A stretch of 64,000 nucleotides of DNA from Hydrogenophaga sp. IBVHS1 (GCF_002127265.1 NZ_NFUU01000001.1:1674001-1738000); one strand, 5' to 3'. Shown: positions 47,633 through 59,709, numbered from the stretch's first letter. A program made the numbers and translations. The notes: generated by a model not told the origin, from the sequence alone.

Positions 47633-48640
47633 TCATTGTGGCTGTTTGTCCACTGTCTGGATACGCGGCGTGCCACCTCGAGAGCGCCAACCCAGCAGTT
47701 CGTTGAGCACCAGGGCGCCGATCACCAGCGTACCCCCGGTCAGAACCTCTCTGCCCGGCGCCTCGCCGGCACCGACCCAGGCCAGCAGGATGCCGAAGAT
47801 GACTTCAAGCAACGCGAGCAACGACACTTCGGGCGCCTTGAGCGAACGTGCGCACACCACGGCCAGCGCGCATGGAATGGCGAGCTGCACGAGGCCCAGC
47901 AGACCAAGCCAGGCCACATCAGAGCCGGTGGCGGCGAAAGGCACGGCAAAAGGCAGGGTCAGCAGCGATGAAAGCACCCCGCCTAGAAGCACCGAAGGTA
48001 CGAGGTCAATCTTTTCGCCGTGGGTCTGGCCGCGTTGAACCACGGTCCAGTTGATGGCAGCTGCCACCGGCACGCAAAGGGCAAACAGAGAACCCGCCAC
48101 CAGCCCACCGGTCTGCACAGTGGGATCGCCGAAGGCCTGCAGAAACTGGCTACCGTACATGTAGACGATGCCCGCGCCCGCCGCCACGATGGCCATCCAG
48201 GTGCGCAGGGCCAGGCGCTGACCAATGGCCACCCGCGCCAGCAGAGCCGTGAACAAGGGGCCGACCGACATGATGATGAGTACATTGGCCACGGTCGTGA
48301 AGGTCAGCGCCAGCATGAAGGCGGTGAACATCACGCTCCAGCAGACGCCGGAGATCCAGAACGCTCTGGAGCGTGCCAACACCCCCCAGTGACGCTCCAG
48401 CATTCCCTGGCTGGGGTCGTCGGGAGTGAAACCAGCCGCGCGGTCTGCAGACCGCCACCACGGCAGGATGACCAACAGCGAAAGCGCGGTGAAAGCACTT
48501 CGCCAGAATGTGACTTCAAAGCGCGCCGCCGACTCGAGCTGGCGCGAGACCACCCCGGCGATCGACCACATCAGGGTGACCCCGACCATCAGGAACACCG
48601 CCTGGGTGTGGTTCAGGCGGCTGAGCGAGCGGAATGGCAT
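47633..48640 (-). CDS. EamA/DMT-family transporter
   Basis: 335 aa with ten membrane helices in two EamA repeats; LMVGVTLMWSIAGVVSRQLES starts the first and GLVAGSLFALCVPVAAAINW the second. The first cytoplasmic loop is longer than usual (DRAAGFTPDDPSQGMLERH). Such carriers export amino acids or other small metabolites; no substrate can be named. It is 40 bp downstream of typA on the same strand. Confidence 0.9.
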   Translation of the reverse strand: MPFRSLSRLNHTQAVFLMVGVTLMWSIAGVVSRQLESAARFEVTFWRSAFTALSLLVILPWWRSADRAAGFTPDDPSQGMLERHWGVLARSRAFWISGVCWSVMFTAFMLALTFTTVANVLIIMSVGPLFTALLARVAIGQRLALRTWMAIVAAGAGIVYMYGSQFLQAFGDPTVQTGGLVAGSLFALCVPVAAAINWTVVQRGQTHGEKIDLVPSVLLGGVLSSLLTLPFAVPFAATGSDVAWLGLLGLVQLAIPCALAVVCARSLKAPEVSLLALLEVIFGILLAWVGAGEAPGREVLTGGTLVIGALVLNELLGWRSRGGTPRIQTVDKQPQ

Positions 48641-48680
48641 GGCAAAGACGGCGGTGCCGCTCTGAGAGAACGGCAGGATT

Positions 48681-50507
48681 TCAGGCGTCGCGTGAAGCGC
48701 GCTTGCGGTCGTGTTCCTTCAAATAGCGCTTGCGCAGGCGAATGCTCTTGGGCGTGATCTCCACCAGTTCGTCGTCCTCGATGAATTCCACACCGTATTC
48801 CAGCGTGCACTCAATCGGTGGCGTGATCTTGATCGCATCTTCCTTGCCGCTGACGCGGAAGTTCGTGAGCTGTTTGGTGCGCGTGGCGTTCACCACCAGA
48901 TCGTTGTCGCGGTTGTGGATGCCAACGATCATGCCTTCGTACACCGGATCGTTGGCGCGCACGAACATACGACCGCGGTCGTCGAGCTTGCCCAGCGCGT
49001 AGGTGAAGATTTCACCATCGTCCATGGAGATCAGCACGCCGTTCTTGCGGCTGGCGATCTCGCCCTTGTGCGGCTCGTAGCCGTCGAAGATGTTGGCGAT
49101 CAGGCCCGAGCCACGCGTCAGGTTCAGGAACTCGTTCGTGAAGCCGATCAGGCCACGCGCCGGAATGCGGTATTCGAGGCGCACGCGGCCACGGCCATCG
49201 GGCTCCATGTTGACCAACTCGCCCTTGCGTTCGCCCAGCGCCTGCATCACGCCGCCCTGGTGCTGTTCTTCGATGTCGGCCGTCACCATTTCGATAGGCT
49301 CATGGCGCACGCCGTCAATCTCGCGGAACACCACGCGCGGCTTGGACACCGCCAACTCGTATCCTTCGCGGCGCATGTTCTCCAGCAGGATGGTCAAGTG
49401 CAGTTCACCGCGGCCCATCACTTCGAAGATGCCGTCTTCGCTGGTTTCCTTGACGCGCAGCGCCACGTTGGCCTGCAGCTCTTTCTGCAACCGGTCCCAG
49501 ATCTGGCGGCTGGTCACGTACTTGCCTTCGCGGCCAGCCAGCGGGCTGTTGTTCACGCAGAAGTTCATGGTCAGCGTGGGCTCGTCGATTTTCAGCATCG
49601 GCAGCGGCGCCGGTGTAAGGGGATCGGTCACCGTCACGCCGATGCCGATGTCGGCAATGCCATTGATCAGCACGATGTCGCCAGGACCAGCTTCGGTCAC
49701 CTGCACGCGGTCTAGACCACGGAAGGTAAGCACCTGGTTGACGCGCCCCTTGACGGACTTGCCGTCCGGACCTTCCATGACAACCACATCCATCATTGGC
49801 TTGATGATGCCGGCACTGATGCGGCCCACACCAATGCGACCCACGAAGGTGGAGAAATCGAGTGCGGAAATCTGAAGCTGCAGGGGCGCGGCTGGGTCGC
49901 CTTTTTGCGCTGGCACGTGTTTGAGCACGGTGTCAAACAGGGCCGACATGTCGGGTCCCCACTGCTCGCCAGGCGCACCTTCATCCAGCGACGTCCAGCC
50001 GTTGATGCCCGAGGCGTACACCACGGGAAAGTCGAGCTGCTCGTCAGTGGCACCCAGTTTGTCGAACAGGTCGAACGCGGCATTCACCACGTGCTGCGGG
50101 CGCGCACCCGGCTTGTCGACCTTGTTCACCACCAGAATGGGGCGCAGGCCCAGTGCCAGCGCTTTCTTGGTGACGAAGCGCGTCTGCGGCATCGGGCCTT
50201 CCTGCGCGTCGATCAGCAGCACCACACCGTCCACCATGGACAAGGCGCGTTCGACTTCGCCACCAAAGTCCGCGTGGCCGGGGGTGTCGACGATGTTGAT
50301 GTGGGTACCCTGCCAGCTCACAGCGCAGTTCTTGGCCAGGATGGTGATGCCTCGCTCACGTTCGATAGCGTTGTTGTCCATCACGGTGTCGACCACCTTC
50401 TCGTGCTCGGCAAAGGTGCCGGACTGGCGGAGAAGCTGATCGACCATCGTGGTCTTGCCATGGTCCACGTGGGCAATGATGGCGATGTTGCGGATTTGTT
50501 TGCTCAT
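48681..50507 (-). CDS. typA: Ribosome-associated GTPase BipA/TypA
   Basis: 608 aa. GTPase motifs [13 protein letters not shown] (G1), ITILAKN (G2), [11 protein letters not shown] (G3), NKVDKPGAR (G4); BipA C-terminal blocks [29 protein letters not shown] and [14 protein letters not shown] follow. It assists late 50S assembly and stress adaptation. The ATG at 50507 ([11 protein letters not shown]) overlaps the truB stop by 4 bp. Confidence 0.96.
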   Translation of the reverse strand: MSKQIRNIAIIAHVDHGKTTMVDQLLRQSGTFAEHEKVVDTVMDNNAIERERGITILAKNCAVSWQGTHINIVDTPGHADFGGEVERALSMVDGVVLLIDAQEGPMPQTRFVTKKALALGLRPILVVNKVDKPGARPQHVVNAAFDLFDKLGATDEQLDFPVVYASGINGWTSLDEGAPGEQWGPDMSALFDTVLKHVPAQKGDPAAPLQLQISALDFSTFVGRIGVGRISAGIIKPMMDVVVMEGPDGKSVKGRVNQVLTFRGLDRVQVTEAGPGDIVLINGIADIGIGVTVTDPLTPAPLPMLKIDEPTLTMNFCVNNSPLAGREGKYVTSRQIWDRLQKELQANVALRVKETSEDGIFEVMGRGELHLTILLENMRREGYELAVSKPRVVFREIDGVRHEPIEMVTADIEEQHQGGVMQALGERKGELVNMEPDGRGRVRLEYRIPARGLIGFTNEFLNLTRGSGLIANIFDGYEPHKGEIASRKNGVLISMDDGEIFTYALGKLDDRGRMFVRANDPVYEGMIVGIHNRDNDLVVNATRTKQLTNFRVSGKEDAIKITPPIECTLEYGVEFIEDDELVEITPKSIRLRKRYLKEHDRKRASRDA

Positions 50508-51481
50508 GTTGCGGTTTCCGGTGAGGTTTCCTGGATTTGTCGAATGTCGGTGGGGCTCAAGAGGCGCCCCGGAATAAGTTCGCCCGCGCGGACGTGGGCG
50601 GTGCCGAGCAGCGTTGGAGTTTCGCCCGCTGACGGGCCGAAGACGGCGACCTGCTCCCCATCGGGCCAATCGCCACGGCGGCGAAGGCCACTGAGAAAGC
50701 GCCCCGCATCTTCTGGGCCAAGCGTGACGACGGTGTGGCCGTCCAGTAGCGTTTGCACAGGGCGCAGCAACTCGATGCGGTCGCCCTCTTTCAGCGCTTC
50801 CAGCACTTCCAGCGTGATGCATTGCGACTCGTCGAAGTCGCCAGTGGCGATGCGGCGCAGGCGCGTGAGGTGGCCGCCGCAGCCCAGCGCCTCGCCGATA
50901 TCCTCGCCCAGCGTGCGGATGTAGGTTCCCTTGCTGCAACGCACGCGCAGGCTGATCTGCGGCTCGTCGTCCAGCAGACGCATGTCCAGCAGATCCAGGT
51001 CGTGGATAACAACCTGACGCGGCTCGCGTTGCACCGTTTCGCCCTGGCGCGCGTATTCGTAGAGCGGCTTGCCATCCCTCTTGAGGGCGCTGTGCATCGG
51101 TGGCACCTGGCTGATGGGACCCATGAATCGGTCCAGTGCCTCCACCACCATGCCCGGCGTGCAGGTCACGTCTCGGGTCTGGATCACGTCCCCCTCGGCA
51201 TCACCCGTGGTGGTCTTCTGGCCCAGGCGGACGGTGGTTTCGTAGGTCTTGTCGGCATCCAGGTGAAGCTGGCTGAACTTGGTGGCCGCGCCAAAACACA
51301 GCGGCAGCACGCCGCTGGCCAGCGGGTCGAGCGTGCCGGTGTGCCCGGCCTTCTCGGCGCGCAGAAGCCATTTGGCTTTCTGTAAAGCCTGGTTGCTGGA
51401 GAGACCCAGCGGTTTGTCGAGCAGAAGCACCCCATGCACAGGGCGCCGCTGCACCCTGGTGCGTGGCGCGTCCATGCTCAT
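50504..51481 (-). CDS. truB: tRNA pseudouridine(55) synthase
   Basis: 325 aa. [14 protein letters not shown] and [17 protein letters not shown] with catalytic Asp52, then [20 protein letters not shown] and [13 protein letters not shown] are TruB blocks; the C-terminal PUA domain covers about residues 245-325. It modifies U55 of tRNA. The start overlaps the rbfA stop by 4 bp, so the two genes are coupled. Confidence 0.96.
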   Translation of the reverse strand: MSMDAPRTRVQRRPVHGVLLLDKPLGLSSNQALQKAKWLLRAEKAGHTGTLDPLASGVLPLCFGAATKFSQLHLDADKTYETTVRLGQKTTTGDAEGDVIQTRDVTCTPGMVVEALDRFMGPISQVPPMHSALKRDGKPLYEYARQGETVQREPRQVVIHDLDLLDMRLLDDEPQISLRVRCSKGTYIRTLGEDIGEALGCGGHLTRLRRIATGDFDESQCITLEVLEALKEGDRIELLRPVQTLLDGHTVVTLGPEDAGRFLSGLRRRGDWPDGEQVAVFGPSAGETPTLLGTAHVRAGELIPGRLLSPTDIRQIQETSPETAT

Positions 51482-51849
51482 TCTTCCTTTGAACGAGAGG
51501 AAACGGCCTTGGAAATCAAGGCGTTCATGTCCGCAGCGCGTTCGGTGGTGCGATCGAACACAAAGTGCAGTGTAGGCACCGTGTGGATGTGCAGGCGCTT
51601 GAAAAGGCCGCTGCGCAGAAATCCCGCCGCTGTGTTTAGACCTTGAAGGGTCTCATCTGCATCGCCGGTGAGCAAGCTGAAAAAGACCTTGGCGTGTGCG
51701 TAGTCGGGCGTAACTTCCACGGCGTTGATCGTCACCATGCCCACCCGCGGGTCCTTGAGCTCGCGCGCGATCAACTCGGCCAGATCGCGCTGGATCTGGT
51801 CGGCCACGCGAAAACCGCGGTTGGGGGTGGAAGACGCTTTGCGGGCCAT
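51478..51849 (-). CDS. rbfA: 30S ribosome-binding factor A
   Basis: 123 aa. [38 protein letters not shown], then [12 protein letters not shown] and [14 protein letters not shown]-type RbfA. It binds 16S rRNA during 30S maturation. Between infB (3-bp gap) and truB (4-bp overlap). Confidence 0.96.
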   Translation of the reverse strand: MARKASSTPNRGFRVADQIQRDLAELIARELKDPRVGMVTINAVEVTPDYAHAKVFFSLLTGDADETLQGLNTAAGFLRSGLFKRLHIHTVPTLHFVFDRTTERAADMNALISKAVSSRSKEE

Positions 51850-51852
51850 GGC

Positions 51853-54717
51853 TTACAGCGTGCGCGCCACTTCCTTGACCTCGAAGAACTCCAGCTGATC
51901 ACCTTCCTTGATGTCGTTGTAGTTCTTGAGCTTGATACCGCACTCGAAGCCTTCCTTGACTTCGCGCACGTCGTCCTTGAGGCGCTTGAGCGTATCGATC
52001 TCGCCGGTGTAGACCACCACGTTTTCACGCAACAGCCGGAAATGCGCACTGCGAGTGACCATGCCGGAAGTAACCATGCAGCCAGCGACCGTGCCGATTT
52101 TTGAAGCGACGAACACCGTGCGGATCTCTGCCGAGCCGATCACTTCCTCGCGCTTCTCGGGCGCCAGCATGCCGGACATGGCTGCCCTGAGCTCGTCCAC
52201 CGCGTCGTAAATGATGTTGTAGTAGCGCAGATCAACATCGTTGCCCTCGGCCAGCTTGCGCGCGCCCACATCGGCCCGTACGTTGAAACCGATGATGACC
52301 GCCTTGGAAGCAATTGCCAGGTTCACGTCGGATTCGCTGATACCACCCACGCCGGCAAAAACGAGTTGCACCTTGACCTCTTCGGTCGAGAGCTTGAGCA
52401 GCGAGCTGGACAGCGCTTCCTGGGAGCCCTGCACGTCGGATTTGACGATGATGGGCAGCACCTTGACTTCGCCGGCGCTCATGTCGGAGAACATGTTCTC
52501 CAGCTTGGCGGCCTGCTGGCGCGCCAGCTTGGTATTGCGGAACTTGCCTGCACGGTAGGTGGCGATTTCGCGCGCACGGCGCTCGTCTGTCATCACCATG
52601 AAGTCGTCGCCGGCCTGCGGCACTTCCGACAGACCCTGGATTTCCACTGGAATCGACGGCCCGGCGGCCTTGATCGGCTTGCCGTTCTCGTCGAGCATGG
52701 CTCGCACGCGACCAGAAGTCTGGCCCACAAGAACCACATCACCCGTCTTGAGCGTACCGCTCTGCACCAGCACGGTGGCCACGGCGCCGCGACCCTTGTC
52801 GAGGCGCGCTTCGATCACAAGACCCTTGGCCATGGCGTCAACAGGCGCCTTGAGTTCCAGCACTTCGGCCTGCAACAGCACCTGTTCGAGCAGCGCATCC
52901 ACGCCCTCGCCGGTCTTGGCCGAAACGCCCACGAAAGGCGTGTCGCCGCCGAACTCTTCGGGCACGACTTCTTCGGCAACCAGTTCGGAACGCACTCGCT
53001 CCAGGTTGATGCCGGGCTTGTCGATCTTGGTCAGGGCCACGACGATGGGCACACCGGCGGCCTTGGCGTGTTTGATGGCTTCCTTGGTCTGGGGCATGAC
53101 ACCGTCGTCAGCCGCGCAGACCAGGATGACGATGTCGGTTGCCTGGGCACCACGGGCGCGCATGGCGGTGAACGCCTCGTGTCCCGGGGTATCAAGGAAC
53201 GAGATCATGCCCCGCTCGGTTTCGACGTGGTAGGCACCGATGTGCTGCGTGATGCCGCCAGCCTCACCCGCTGCAACCTTGGCGCGGCGGATGTAGTCCA
53301 GCAGAGAGGTCTTGCCGTGGTCCACGTGGCCCATGACGGTGACCACCGGGGCACGAGGCAGCGATTCGACCTGGTGCTGTTCTGCATCTTCGTCGGTGAA
53401 GGCTTCCGGATCGTCCAGCGCGGCCACAATGGCCTTGTGACCCAGCTCTTCCACCACGATCATCGCGGTGTCCTGATCGAGCGGCTGGTTGATGGTCACC
53501 ATCTGGCCGAGCTTCATCAGTTGCTTGATGACCTCGGACGACTTCAGACTCATCTTGTGTGCCAGTTCAGCCACCGTAATGGTCTCGGGCACGTGCACCT
53601 CGATCGCCTTGAACTCGGTCGGCGCCACGAAATTGCTTTGGCCACTGTCGCGCGAATCGCGGTCGTTGCGGCGACCACGCGGGCCACCGCGCCAATTGGA
53701 ACGCCCGGCGCTGGTGTCGCCACGGGTCTTGATTTCCTTCTTCTTGGCCGCGTCGTCTTTCCAGGTGGACGACAGGTTTTCGGACTTGACTTCCTTCTTG
53801 CCGGCCGCGCCGGCTGCAGTGGTTGCGGCGGTCGCGGTGCCGGGCGCCTTCACCGGCGTGCCAGCAGGCTTGTGGAGCGTGCCCTTGATACCAGCCTTGG
53901 GATCTGGGGTGGGCTCTGCCTTCTTGGCCACAAGGGTGCGAGCCGGCGCTGACATCATGGCGCGGATGTTGGCCGCCTCCGACTCGGCCTTGCGGCGGCG
54001 CGCCTCGAAATCCTGGGCGCGCAGGTCGTCAGCGCGCTTGGTCTCGGCCTGACGGTCGGAGATCACACGGGCAGCAGACTCGCGCTCGAGAGAGTCCGTC
54101 TTGGCTTTGGCATCTTTGCTGATGCGTTCGGCAATGGCTTCCGAGGCGCTTTCGGCCGGAACAGCCTTGGCTGCCTCGCGCACGGCGGTCTCGGCCGCTT
54201 CTGCGGCGGCCCGTTCCTGGTCGGCCTGGGCCTGCGCTTCTCGGGCTTCCTGGGCCTCACGGGCCTGGCGTTTCTGATTGAATTCTTCTTCCTGAAGGCG
54301 CAAGAGCTCAGCCTGCTGCTGGGCTTGCGCTTCGCGTCGGGCCAGCTCTTCCTTGTCCACCACAGGCGCGGCGGCCACGGGTTCGGCTGCCACCGATTCA
54401 GGCACCGCCACTTCGTCGTCGCGCTTGATGAAGGTGCGCTTCTTGCGCACTTCAACCTGGATGGTGCGAGCGCGCCCTGTCGCATCGGCCTGCTTGATCT
54501 CAGAGGTCGACTTCTTGACGAGGGTGATTTTCTTGCGCTCGCCGCCCGCCGTTCCGTGGCTGGCCTTGAGGTGGCCGAGCAACGATTGCTTGTCGGACTC
54601 CGTGAGCGCATCGGTTCCGGTGTTCTTGGGCACTCCGGCCGCTGAGAGTTGCTCCAGCAGGACGGAAGTGGGCTTGTTCAGCTCGGCGGCGAATTCGGCG
54701 ACGGTGGTACTGGTCAT
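51853..54717 (-). CDS. infB: Translation initiation factor IF-2
   Basis: 954 aa. N-terminal IF2 domain ([23 protein letters not shown]), a long Ala/Glu/Arg-rich linker (residues about 100-380), then the GTPase with [27 protein letters not shown] and TKIDKP, followed by domains that bind fMet-tRNA. ATG at 54717 starts the conserved domain; the longer frame has no homology. The linker length and composition are typical for Burkholderiales. Confidence 0.97.
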   Translation of the reverse strand: MTSTTVAEFAAELNKPTSVLLEQLSAAGVPKNTGTDALTESDKQSLLGHLKASHGTAGGERKKITLVKKSTSEIKQADATGRARTIQVEVRKKRTFIKRDDEVAVPESVAAEPVAAAPVVDKEELARREAQAQQQAELLRLQEEEFNQKRQAREAQEAREAQAQADQERAAAEAAETAVREAAKAVPAESASEAIAERISKDAKAKTDSLERESAARVISDRQAETKRADDLRAQDFEARRRKAESEAANIRAMMSAPARTLVAKKAEPTPDPKAGIKGTLHKPAGTPVKAPGTATAATTAAGAAGKKEVKSENLSSTWKDDAAKKKEIKTRGDTSAGRSNWRGGPRGRRNDRDSRDSGQSNFVAPTEFKAIEVHVPETITVAELAHKMSLKSSEVIKQLMKLGQMVTINQPLDQDTAMIVVEELGHKAIVAALDDPEAFTDEDAEQHQVESLPRAPVVTVMGHVDHGKTSLLDYIRRAKVAAGEAGGITQHIGAYHVETERGMISFLDTPGHEAFTAMRARGAQATDIVILVCAADDGVMPQTKEAIKHAKAAGVPIVVALTKIDKPGINLERVRSELVAEEVVPEEFGGDTPFVGVSAKTGEGVDALLEQVLLQAEVLELKAPVDAMAKGLVIEARLDKGRGAVATVLVQSGTLKTGDVVLVGQTSGRVRAMLDENGKPIKAAGPSIPVEIQGLSEVPQAGDDFMVMTDERRAREIATYRAGKFRNTKLARQQAAKLENMFSDMSAGEVKVLPIIVKSDVQGSQEALSSSLLKLSTEEVKVQLVFAGVGGISESDVNLAIASKAVIIGFNVRADVGARKLAEGNDVDLRYYNIIYDAVDELRAAMSGMLAPEKREEVIGSAEIRTVFVASKIGTVAGCMVTSGMVTRSAHFRLLRENVVVYTGEIDTLKRLKDDVREVKEGFECGIKLKNYNDIKEGDQLEFFEVKEVARTL

Positions 54718-54748
54718 GGGTTCTTTTCTCCGCTGGGGCCTCCGCTGG

Positions 54749-56248
54749 TCAGGTCGTGGATTGCGCTTCGTCACCGGTAAACCAGTGCGCGCGTGCCAGC
54801 ATGATCAGCGCCGTGGCCTCTTCAGGCGTCATTGCGGTGATGTCGGTGAGCTCGTCGGTGGCCAGGTCGGCCAGCTCGTCGCGGGTGTGTATGCCTGCAT
54901 CGGCCAGCTTGGCGATCAGCTCCTGGGTCACGCCTTCGAGGTCGCGCAAATCTTGCGAGACTTCTTCCACGCTTTCTTCGCGGGCGATTTCCATGGTGAG
55001 CAAGGCATCCTTGGCGCGGGTGCGCAGTTCGTTCACCGTGTCTTCGTCGAAGGACTCGATCTCCAGCATTTCCTGCAGCGGCACATAGGCCACTTCTTCG
55101 AGACTGGTGAAACCTTCTTCGATCAGGATGTCGGCAATCTCCTGGTCCACATCCAGCTTGGCCATGAAGACCTTGCGGATGCCGTCGGCCTCTTCGGCCT
55201 GCTTCTGCGCCGACTCGTCGGCGGTCATGATGTTGATGCGCCAGCCAGTCAGCTCGGACGCCAGGCGCACGTTCTGGCCACCACGGCCAATGGCAATGGC
55301 GAGGTTTTCTTCGTCCACCACCACGTCCATGGCGTGGCGTTCCTCGTCCACCACGATGGAAACCACGTTGGCCGGAGCCAGCGCACCAATTACGAATTGC
55401 GCCGGGTCTTCAGACCACAGCACGATGTCAACGCGTTCGCCAGCCAGCTCATTGGTAACGCCGTTGACGCGCGAGCCCCGCACGCCGACACAGGTGCCGA
55501 TGGGGTCGATGCGACGGTCGTTGCTGAACACGGCGATCTTGGCGCGCGAGCCAGGGTCGCGGGCACAGGTCTTGATCTCCAGCAGGCCCTGTTCGATCTC
55601 TGGCACTTCCTGGCGGAAGAGTTCGATCATGAAGGACGGAGCGGAGCGCGACAGCAGGATCGGTGCGCCGCGCAGCGTGAGGTCCACATCCATGATCATG
55701 GCGCGAACGCGGTCACCGGTGCGGAAGTTTTCCTTCGGGATCATCTCGCTGCGCTTTAAACGGCCTTCGACGCGCCCGCTCTCGATGATCAGGTCGCCCT
55801 TGTCCATGCGCTTGACGGTACCGACAAAAATCTTGTCACCGCGAGACATGAAATCGTTGAGCAGCATTTCGCGCTCGGCATCGCGGATCTTTTGCAGGAT
55901 GACCTGCTTGGCCGCCATGGCGCCGATGCGGCCGATGGGCACGCTCTCGACCGGCTTCTCGATGAAGTCGCCCTCTTCGATGTCGGCCAGTTCATCGCGC
56001 GCATCGGTCAGCAATTCTTCAGCATCCGGATTCTGCAGGCCGGCCTCGTCGGGCACGACCAGCCAGCGACGGAAAGTTTCGTAGGCGCCGGTATCTGGAT
56101 CCATGGCCACACGGATGTCTACGTCGCCCTTGTACAGCTTCTTGGTGGCCGAGGCCAGCGCCAGTTCCACTGCGCCGAGCACCACGTCGCGCTCGACGTT
56201 TTTCTCGCGCGAGATGGCATCGATCAGCATCAACATTTCGCGGTTCAT
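54749..56248 (-). CDS. nusA: Transcription termination/antitermination factor NusA
   Basis: 499 aa. [19 protein letters not shown]1 domain ([16 protein letters not shown]), two KH domains ([30 protein letters not shown]) and two C-terminal acidic repeats (about residues 370-490) of E. coli-type NusA. It binds RNA polymerase and nut-type RNA. 31 bp upstream of infB. Confidence 0.97.
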   Translation of the reverse strand: MNREMLMLIDAISREKNVERDVVLGAVELALASATKKLYKGDVDIRVAMDPDTGAYETFRRWLVVPDEAGLQNPDAEELLTDARDELADIEEGDFIEKPVESVPIGRIGAMAAKQVILQKIRDAEREMLLNDFMSRGDKIFVGTVKRMDKGDLIIESGRVEGRLKRSEMIPKENFRTGDRVRAMIMDVDLTLRGAPILLSRSAPSFMIELFRQEVPEIEQGLLEIKTCARDPGSRAKIAVFSNDRRIDPIGTCVGVRGSRVNGVTNELAGERVDIVLWSEDPAQFVIGALAPANVVSIVVDEERHAMDVVVDEENLAIAIGRGGQNVRLASELTGWRINIMTADESAQKQAEEADGIRKVFMAKLDVDQEIADILIEEGFTSLEEVAYVPLQEMLEIESFDEDTVNELRTRAKDALLTMEIAREESVEEVSQDLRDLEGVTQELIAKLADAGIHTRDELADLATDELTDITAMTPEEATALIMLARAHWFTGDEAQSTT

Positions 56249-56298
56249 TTCACTCGCCCACCTTTCCGGATAGCTTGTCCTGGTCCAGGACGCTTGGT

Positions 56299-56904
56299 TC
56301 AATCATTTGCATCTGTCTGCGGCGACGCCGCTCCCAGGGGCCTTCGCCCCTTGAAATCCACGATCGGCGCGAGTCGCACCTGCTGGACGTCGTCCAGCGA
56401 AAAACACATGGCCTGCATGGGCACGGGCGCGCGCTTCTTGCTCACCCGCTGTCCCGGCTTCGGCTCTGGAGCATCGCTCCAGACCAGTTGCCATTGCACG
56501 CCGTCAGCGGCTCGCTCCAGCGTGCCGCGAAATTTCTTGCGATTGGCCGACACCTCGGTCCCGGTAGCGCCAATGGGCGCCTTCAGAGCGAGGTCCACCA
56601 CATGGCCCTCGAACCGCACGTAGTCGATCTCGCGCTTGAGCGGGCGATCGATGCCGGGAGAACCCACCTCCAGGCGCCGGTATTCAAGCCCTTCGACTTC
56701 GAGCAGGTAATGCAACTGTCGCGTGACCTTCTCGCAATCCTCGACCGTGACGAAACGCTCCGCAGGAATGGGACTGCCCTCCAGGGGCTGCTGCCACGGG
56801 TAATCGATGGTGACCCGCAGCAAACCACCGGCGGAGCGTTCGAGCTCCACCAGATCCAATCCCAGTCCGGTGACGGTTTGCTCTACGGTTTCTTGCCAGG
56901 CCAT
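56299..56904 (-). CDS. rimP: Ribosome maturation factor RimP
   Basis: 201 aa. [66 protein letters not shown] are RimP blocks; needed for 30S assembly. ATG 56904 ([10 protein letters not shown]) is the start of homology; the frame upstream to 57027 is not conserved. First gene of the rimP-nusA-infB-rbfA-truB-typA operon; 50 bp to nusA. Confidence 0.95.
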   Translation of the reverse strand: MAWQETVEQTVTGLGLDLVELERSAGGLLRVTIDYPWQQPLEGSPIPAERFVTVEDCEKVTRQLHYLLEVEGLEYRRLEVGSPGIDRPLKREIDYVRFEGHVVDLALKAPIGATGTEVSANRKKFRGTLERAADGVQWQLVWSDAPEPKPGQRVSKKRAPVPMQAMCFSLDDVQQVRLAPIVDFKGRRPLGAASPQTDAND

Positions 56905-56961
56905 CGTGGTGGTTTGCGTCCTAAAACTCTCGGTCCAATCTCGTTGGAAAAGCGTTCGGCC

Positions 56962-56994
56962 AAAAAAAATGGGCCGGTAGTTACCCGCCCATTT
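56962..56994 (-). terminator. Rho-independent terminator upstream of rimP operon
   Basis: Read on the minus strand: AAATGGGC (56994-56987) pairs with GCCCATTT (56974-56967), 12-nt loop, and T8 (56969-56962) follows. It ends the upstream DUF2788/DUF2189 transcripts and isolates the rimP promoter. Confidence 0.8.
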
Positions 56995-57057
56995 GGTCGT
57001 GAAGCTCGCATTGTAACGCCGATACACCCCTCTTGCAACCGCTGGAGTCGGCGTATT

Positions 57058-57279
57058 TCACATGCCAAGGATCCACTGGATGAGACTCTTGGCCAGAAAT
57101 CCGAGCATGCCAAAGGACAGGACCAGAAAGAGCACGAAGGTACCGAACTTTCCAGCCTTCGACTCGCGGGCGAGATTCAACACGATGAACAGCATGTAGA
57201 GAATGAACGCGCCGACGCCGAAGGTGAGACCGAATTGGGCAATCTGGCCTTCGGTGAAGCCGAGAACGGTGCTATCCAT
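57058..57279 (-). CDS. DUF2788 small membrane protein
   Basis: 73 aa, two helices. GFTEGQIAQFGLTFGVGAFILYMLFIV and SKAGKFGTFVLFLVLSFGMLGFLAK are the DUF2788 signature. Function unknown. 3 bp downstream of the DUF2189-like gene and ends before a strong terminator. Confidence 0.88.
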   Translation of the reverse strand: MDSTVLGFTEGQIAQFGLTFGVGAFILYMLFIVLNLARESKAGKFGTFVLFLVLSFGMLGFLAKSLIQWILGM

Positions 57280-57282
57280 CGC

Positions 57283-58038
57283 TCAGCTGTCCACCCGCCG
57301 CCCCGCGCCCGCTTGCAGATCGCGGTAGGCGTGCCAACTGGCGTGTCCGACGAGCGGTATGGCAACCACCAGCCCGAGGAGCGCCATGAGCATGCCCAGG
57401 ACGATCAGCATCACGATCATCACCGCCCACAGGGCTGCCGGCCCAGGCGAGCTGGCCACGGCTCGCCAGCTTTGCGCCACCGCCTGGCCGACGGGCATCG
57501 GCGTGTCCACAAGAAGTGGCAGCGCCACCACCGTGGAGGCATACACCGGCGCAGCCAGCAGCCCGCCGAGCAGAAGCCATGCCTCAAACAAGCCGAGCCG
57601 GGGCTCCAGCACCACGTGGTGCAGGAAATCCAGGGGTTTTTGAATGGGCACGGGCGACCACAGCGTAATGAGCCCGGCCGAGGTGAGCACCCAGCCAGTG
57701 CCAGCCAGCCCCAGCAGCAGGCCGAAGCGGACCAGCCGCCCGTCGCCGGAGCGCCAGAGCGCCAGCACTTCGGCCAGACCGACACGGCGGCCGCTCTGGT
57801 GCGCACGACTCACGGTGTACAGGCCGGTGGCAAGAACAGGCGCAACGATCAGAAAGCCCGAAAACGCCCCGGCCAGCAGCCAGAACCGGTCGCGCGCGGC
57901 CAACAGCAACAAGCCCCCAAAGGCCGCCAGCAGCAGGCCATGCGCCAGCCCGGGCACCGGGTTTCGTCGCAGATCGGCCCACCCCAGGGCGAGCCAGCGC
58001 AGCGGGGATTGAAGGGTGACGGGCTGAGTCGGAACCAT
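57283..58038 (-). CDS. DUF2189 integral membrane protein
   Basis: 251 aa, about six helices: PLRWLALGWADLRRNPVPGLAHGLLLAAFG is the family start; VARAPVLATGLYTVSR-like and MPVGQAVAQSWRAVASSPGPAALWAVMIV follow. Function unknown. First gene of a two-gene unit with the DUF2788 protein. The start ATG at 58038 is 64 bp from the yejF stop. Confidence 0.85.
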   Translation of the reverse strand: MVPTQPVTLQSPLRWLALGWADLRRNPVPGLAHGLLLAAFGGLLLLAARDRFWLLAGAFSGFLIVAPVLATGLYTVSRAHQSGRRVGLAEVLALWRSGDGRLVRFGLLLGLAGTGWVLTSAGLITLWSPVPIQKPLDFLHHVVLEPRLGLFEAWLLLGGLLAAPVYASTVVALPLLVDTPMPVGQAVAQSWRAVASSPGPAALWAVMIVMLIVLGMLMALLGLVVAIPLVGHASWHAYRDLQAGAGRRVDS

Positions 58039-58101
58039 GGAGCGTTCTTATAACGCTGCGCCCGAGTCAGGCGACTGACACAGATCAAGGGCAGGAGCGA
58101 C

Positions 58102-59709
58102 TCAGGCCGAGGCTTGAACCAGGATGCGAGTGTATGGATGCACCGGGTTCTGCAGCACTTGCTGGACGTTGCCGCTCTCGACCACCGCGCCGTCCTTCAT
58201 CACCACCACCGCGTGAGCCATGGCGCTGATCACGTCCACATCGTGTGTGATCAGCAAGTAGCTCAGACCCCGCTCGCGCTGTAGGCGCTGCAGCAGCGCC
58301 AGCACCTGCTTCTGCACCGTGACGTCCAGTGCGCTGGTCGGTTCGTCGAGCACCAGCAGGCTGGGTTCGACGATGAGCGCGCGGGCAATGGCCAGGCGCT
58401 GGCGCTGCCCACCGGAGAACTCATGCGGGTAACGCTGGAGCCAATCGCCACCCCGGGCCGGATCGTCGACCAGGCCCACATCCGCCAACGCGCCCACCAC
58501 GCGTTCACGCCGCTCGGCCACGGACAGCCCGGGCTGGTGCACCAGAAGGCCTTCGCCCACGATCTGCTCGATGGTCATGCGCGGGGACAAGGAGGAAAAC
58601 GGGTCCTGAAAGACGACCTGGATGCGCTGCCGCAGCGCGCGCGAATGCCCCCGCTGCTTCGCGAGATGCCAATCGGTGCCGGTCACGCTCAGGCTGCCCT
58701 GGTAGGGCAACAAACCAAGGGTGGCCAAGGCAAGGGTGGACTTGCCCGAGCCCGACTCTCCGATCACACCCAGCGTCTGCCCGGGGGCAATGTCCAGATC
58801 GGCGCCCTGCACCGCCACGAACTCCCCCGTTTTGAACCAGCCTCGCAATCCCGGCAGGGGCACGGGGTAGCTCACGCGCAGGGCTCGGGCGCGGAGCAGC
58901 GTATCGGCGGCTGGCGCCGAAGGCGCTTCAACCACGTTGCGCTCGGGCTTGCTGGCCAGCAGCATGCGGGTGTAGCGGTGCTGGGGTGCATGGAACACCT
59001 CGGCCACCACGCCCTGCTCCACCAGGTGGCCTTGCTCCATCACGGCCACGCGGTCCGCAAAGCGGCGCACCAGGTTGAGGTCGTGCGTAATGAGCAGCAC
59101 CGCCATGCCATGCTGGCGTTGCAGGTCGGCCAGCAAGTCCAGAATCTGTCCGCGCAGGCTCACGTCGAGCGCGGTGGTGGGCTCGTCGGCCAGCAAGAGC
59201 TTGGGCGCACTGGCCAAGGCCATGGCGATCATGGCGCGCTGGCGCTGGCCACCGCTGAGCTGGTGGGGGAAGGCGGTGGCTCGGCGCGCGGGTTCCGGAA
59301 TGCCGGTGGATGCCAGCAACTCGACGGTGGCCGCCAGCGCCTGCCGTGGCGTGAGTCCCTTCTTCAGTTGAAGCACTTCGCCGATCTGGTCACCCACGCT
59401 GTAAAGCGGGTTGAGCGCGCTCATGGGTTCCTGGAAGACGATGGCCACCTCATCGCCGCGCACGCCGCGAAGCTGGTGTTCGGTCATGGCCAACAGGTCG
59501 CGCCCGTTCAACATGGCTTGTCCGGACACCTCGGCGCCTTGCACGAGGCGCAGCAGCGAGAGCGCCGAAACGGTTTTGCCGGAACCGGACTCACCCACCA
59601 ATGCCAGCTTCTCACCCGCGTTGATGGTGAAGTCAATGCCGTGCACAACCTCCTGGCCGCCAAACGACACACGCAAGTCTTTGACTTCGAGCAATGGCGG
59701 CGGTGTCAT
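58102..59709 (-). CDS. yejF: Peptide ABC transporter ATP-binding protein, double ATPase (YejF-like)
   Basis: 535 aa with two complete ATPase halves: Walker A GESGSGKTVSAL and [13 protein letters not shown], signatures SGGQRQRAMIAMAL and SGGQRQRLAIARAL, Walker B LLADEPTTALD and [11 protein letters not shown]. Energises import of oligopeptides such as microcin C-like compounds by YejABE. ATG overlaps yejE stop by 4 bp. Confidence 0.95.
   Translation of the reverse strand: MTPPPLLEVKDLRVSFGGQEVVHGIDFTINAGEKLALVGESGSGKTVSALSLLRLVQGAEVSGQAMLNGRDLLAMTEHQLRGVRGDEVAIVFQEPMSALNPLYSVGDQIGEVLQLKKGLTPRQALAATVELLASTGIPEPARRATAFPHQLSGGQRQRAMIAMALASAPKLLLADEPTTALDVSLRGQILDLLADLQRQHGMAVLLITHDLNLVRRFADRVAVMEQGHLVEQGVVAEVFHAPQHRYTRMLLASKPERNVVEAPSAPAADTLLRARALRVSYPVPLPGLRGWFKTGEFVAVQGADLDIAPGQTLGVIGESGSGKSTLALATLGLLPYQGSLSVTGTDWHLAKQRGHSRALRQRIQVVFQDPFSSLSPRMTIEQIVGEGLLVHQPGLSVAERRERVVGALADVGLVDDPARGGDWLQRYPHEFSGGQRQRLAIARALIVEPSLLVLDEPTSALDVTVQKQVLALLQRLQRERGLSYLLITHDVDVISAMAHAVVVMKDGAVVESGNVQQVLQNPVHPYTRILVQASA

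Noticed and set aside
56275..58053. A 592-residue plus-strand frame over rimP and the two membrane-protein genes.
   Set aside because: Spans three well-supported minus-strand genes and a terminator; Gln/Arg/His-rich and without a family.
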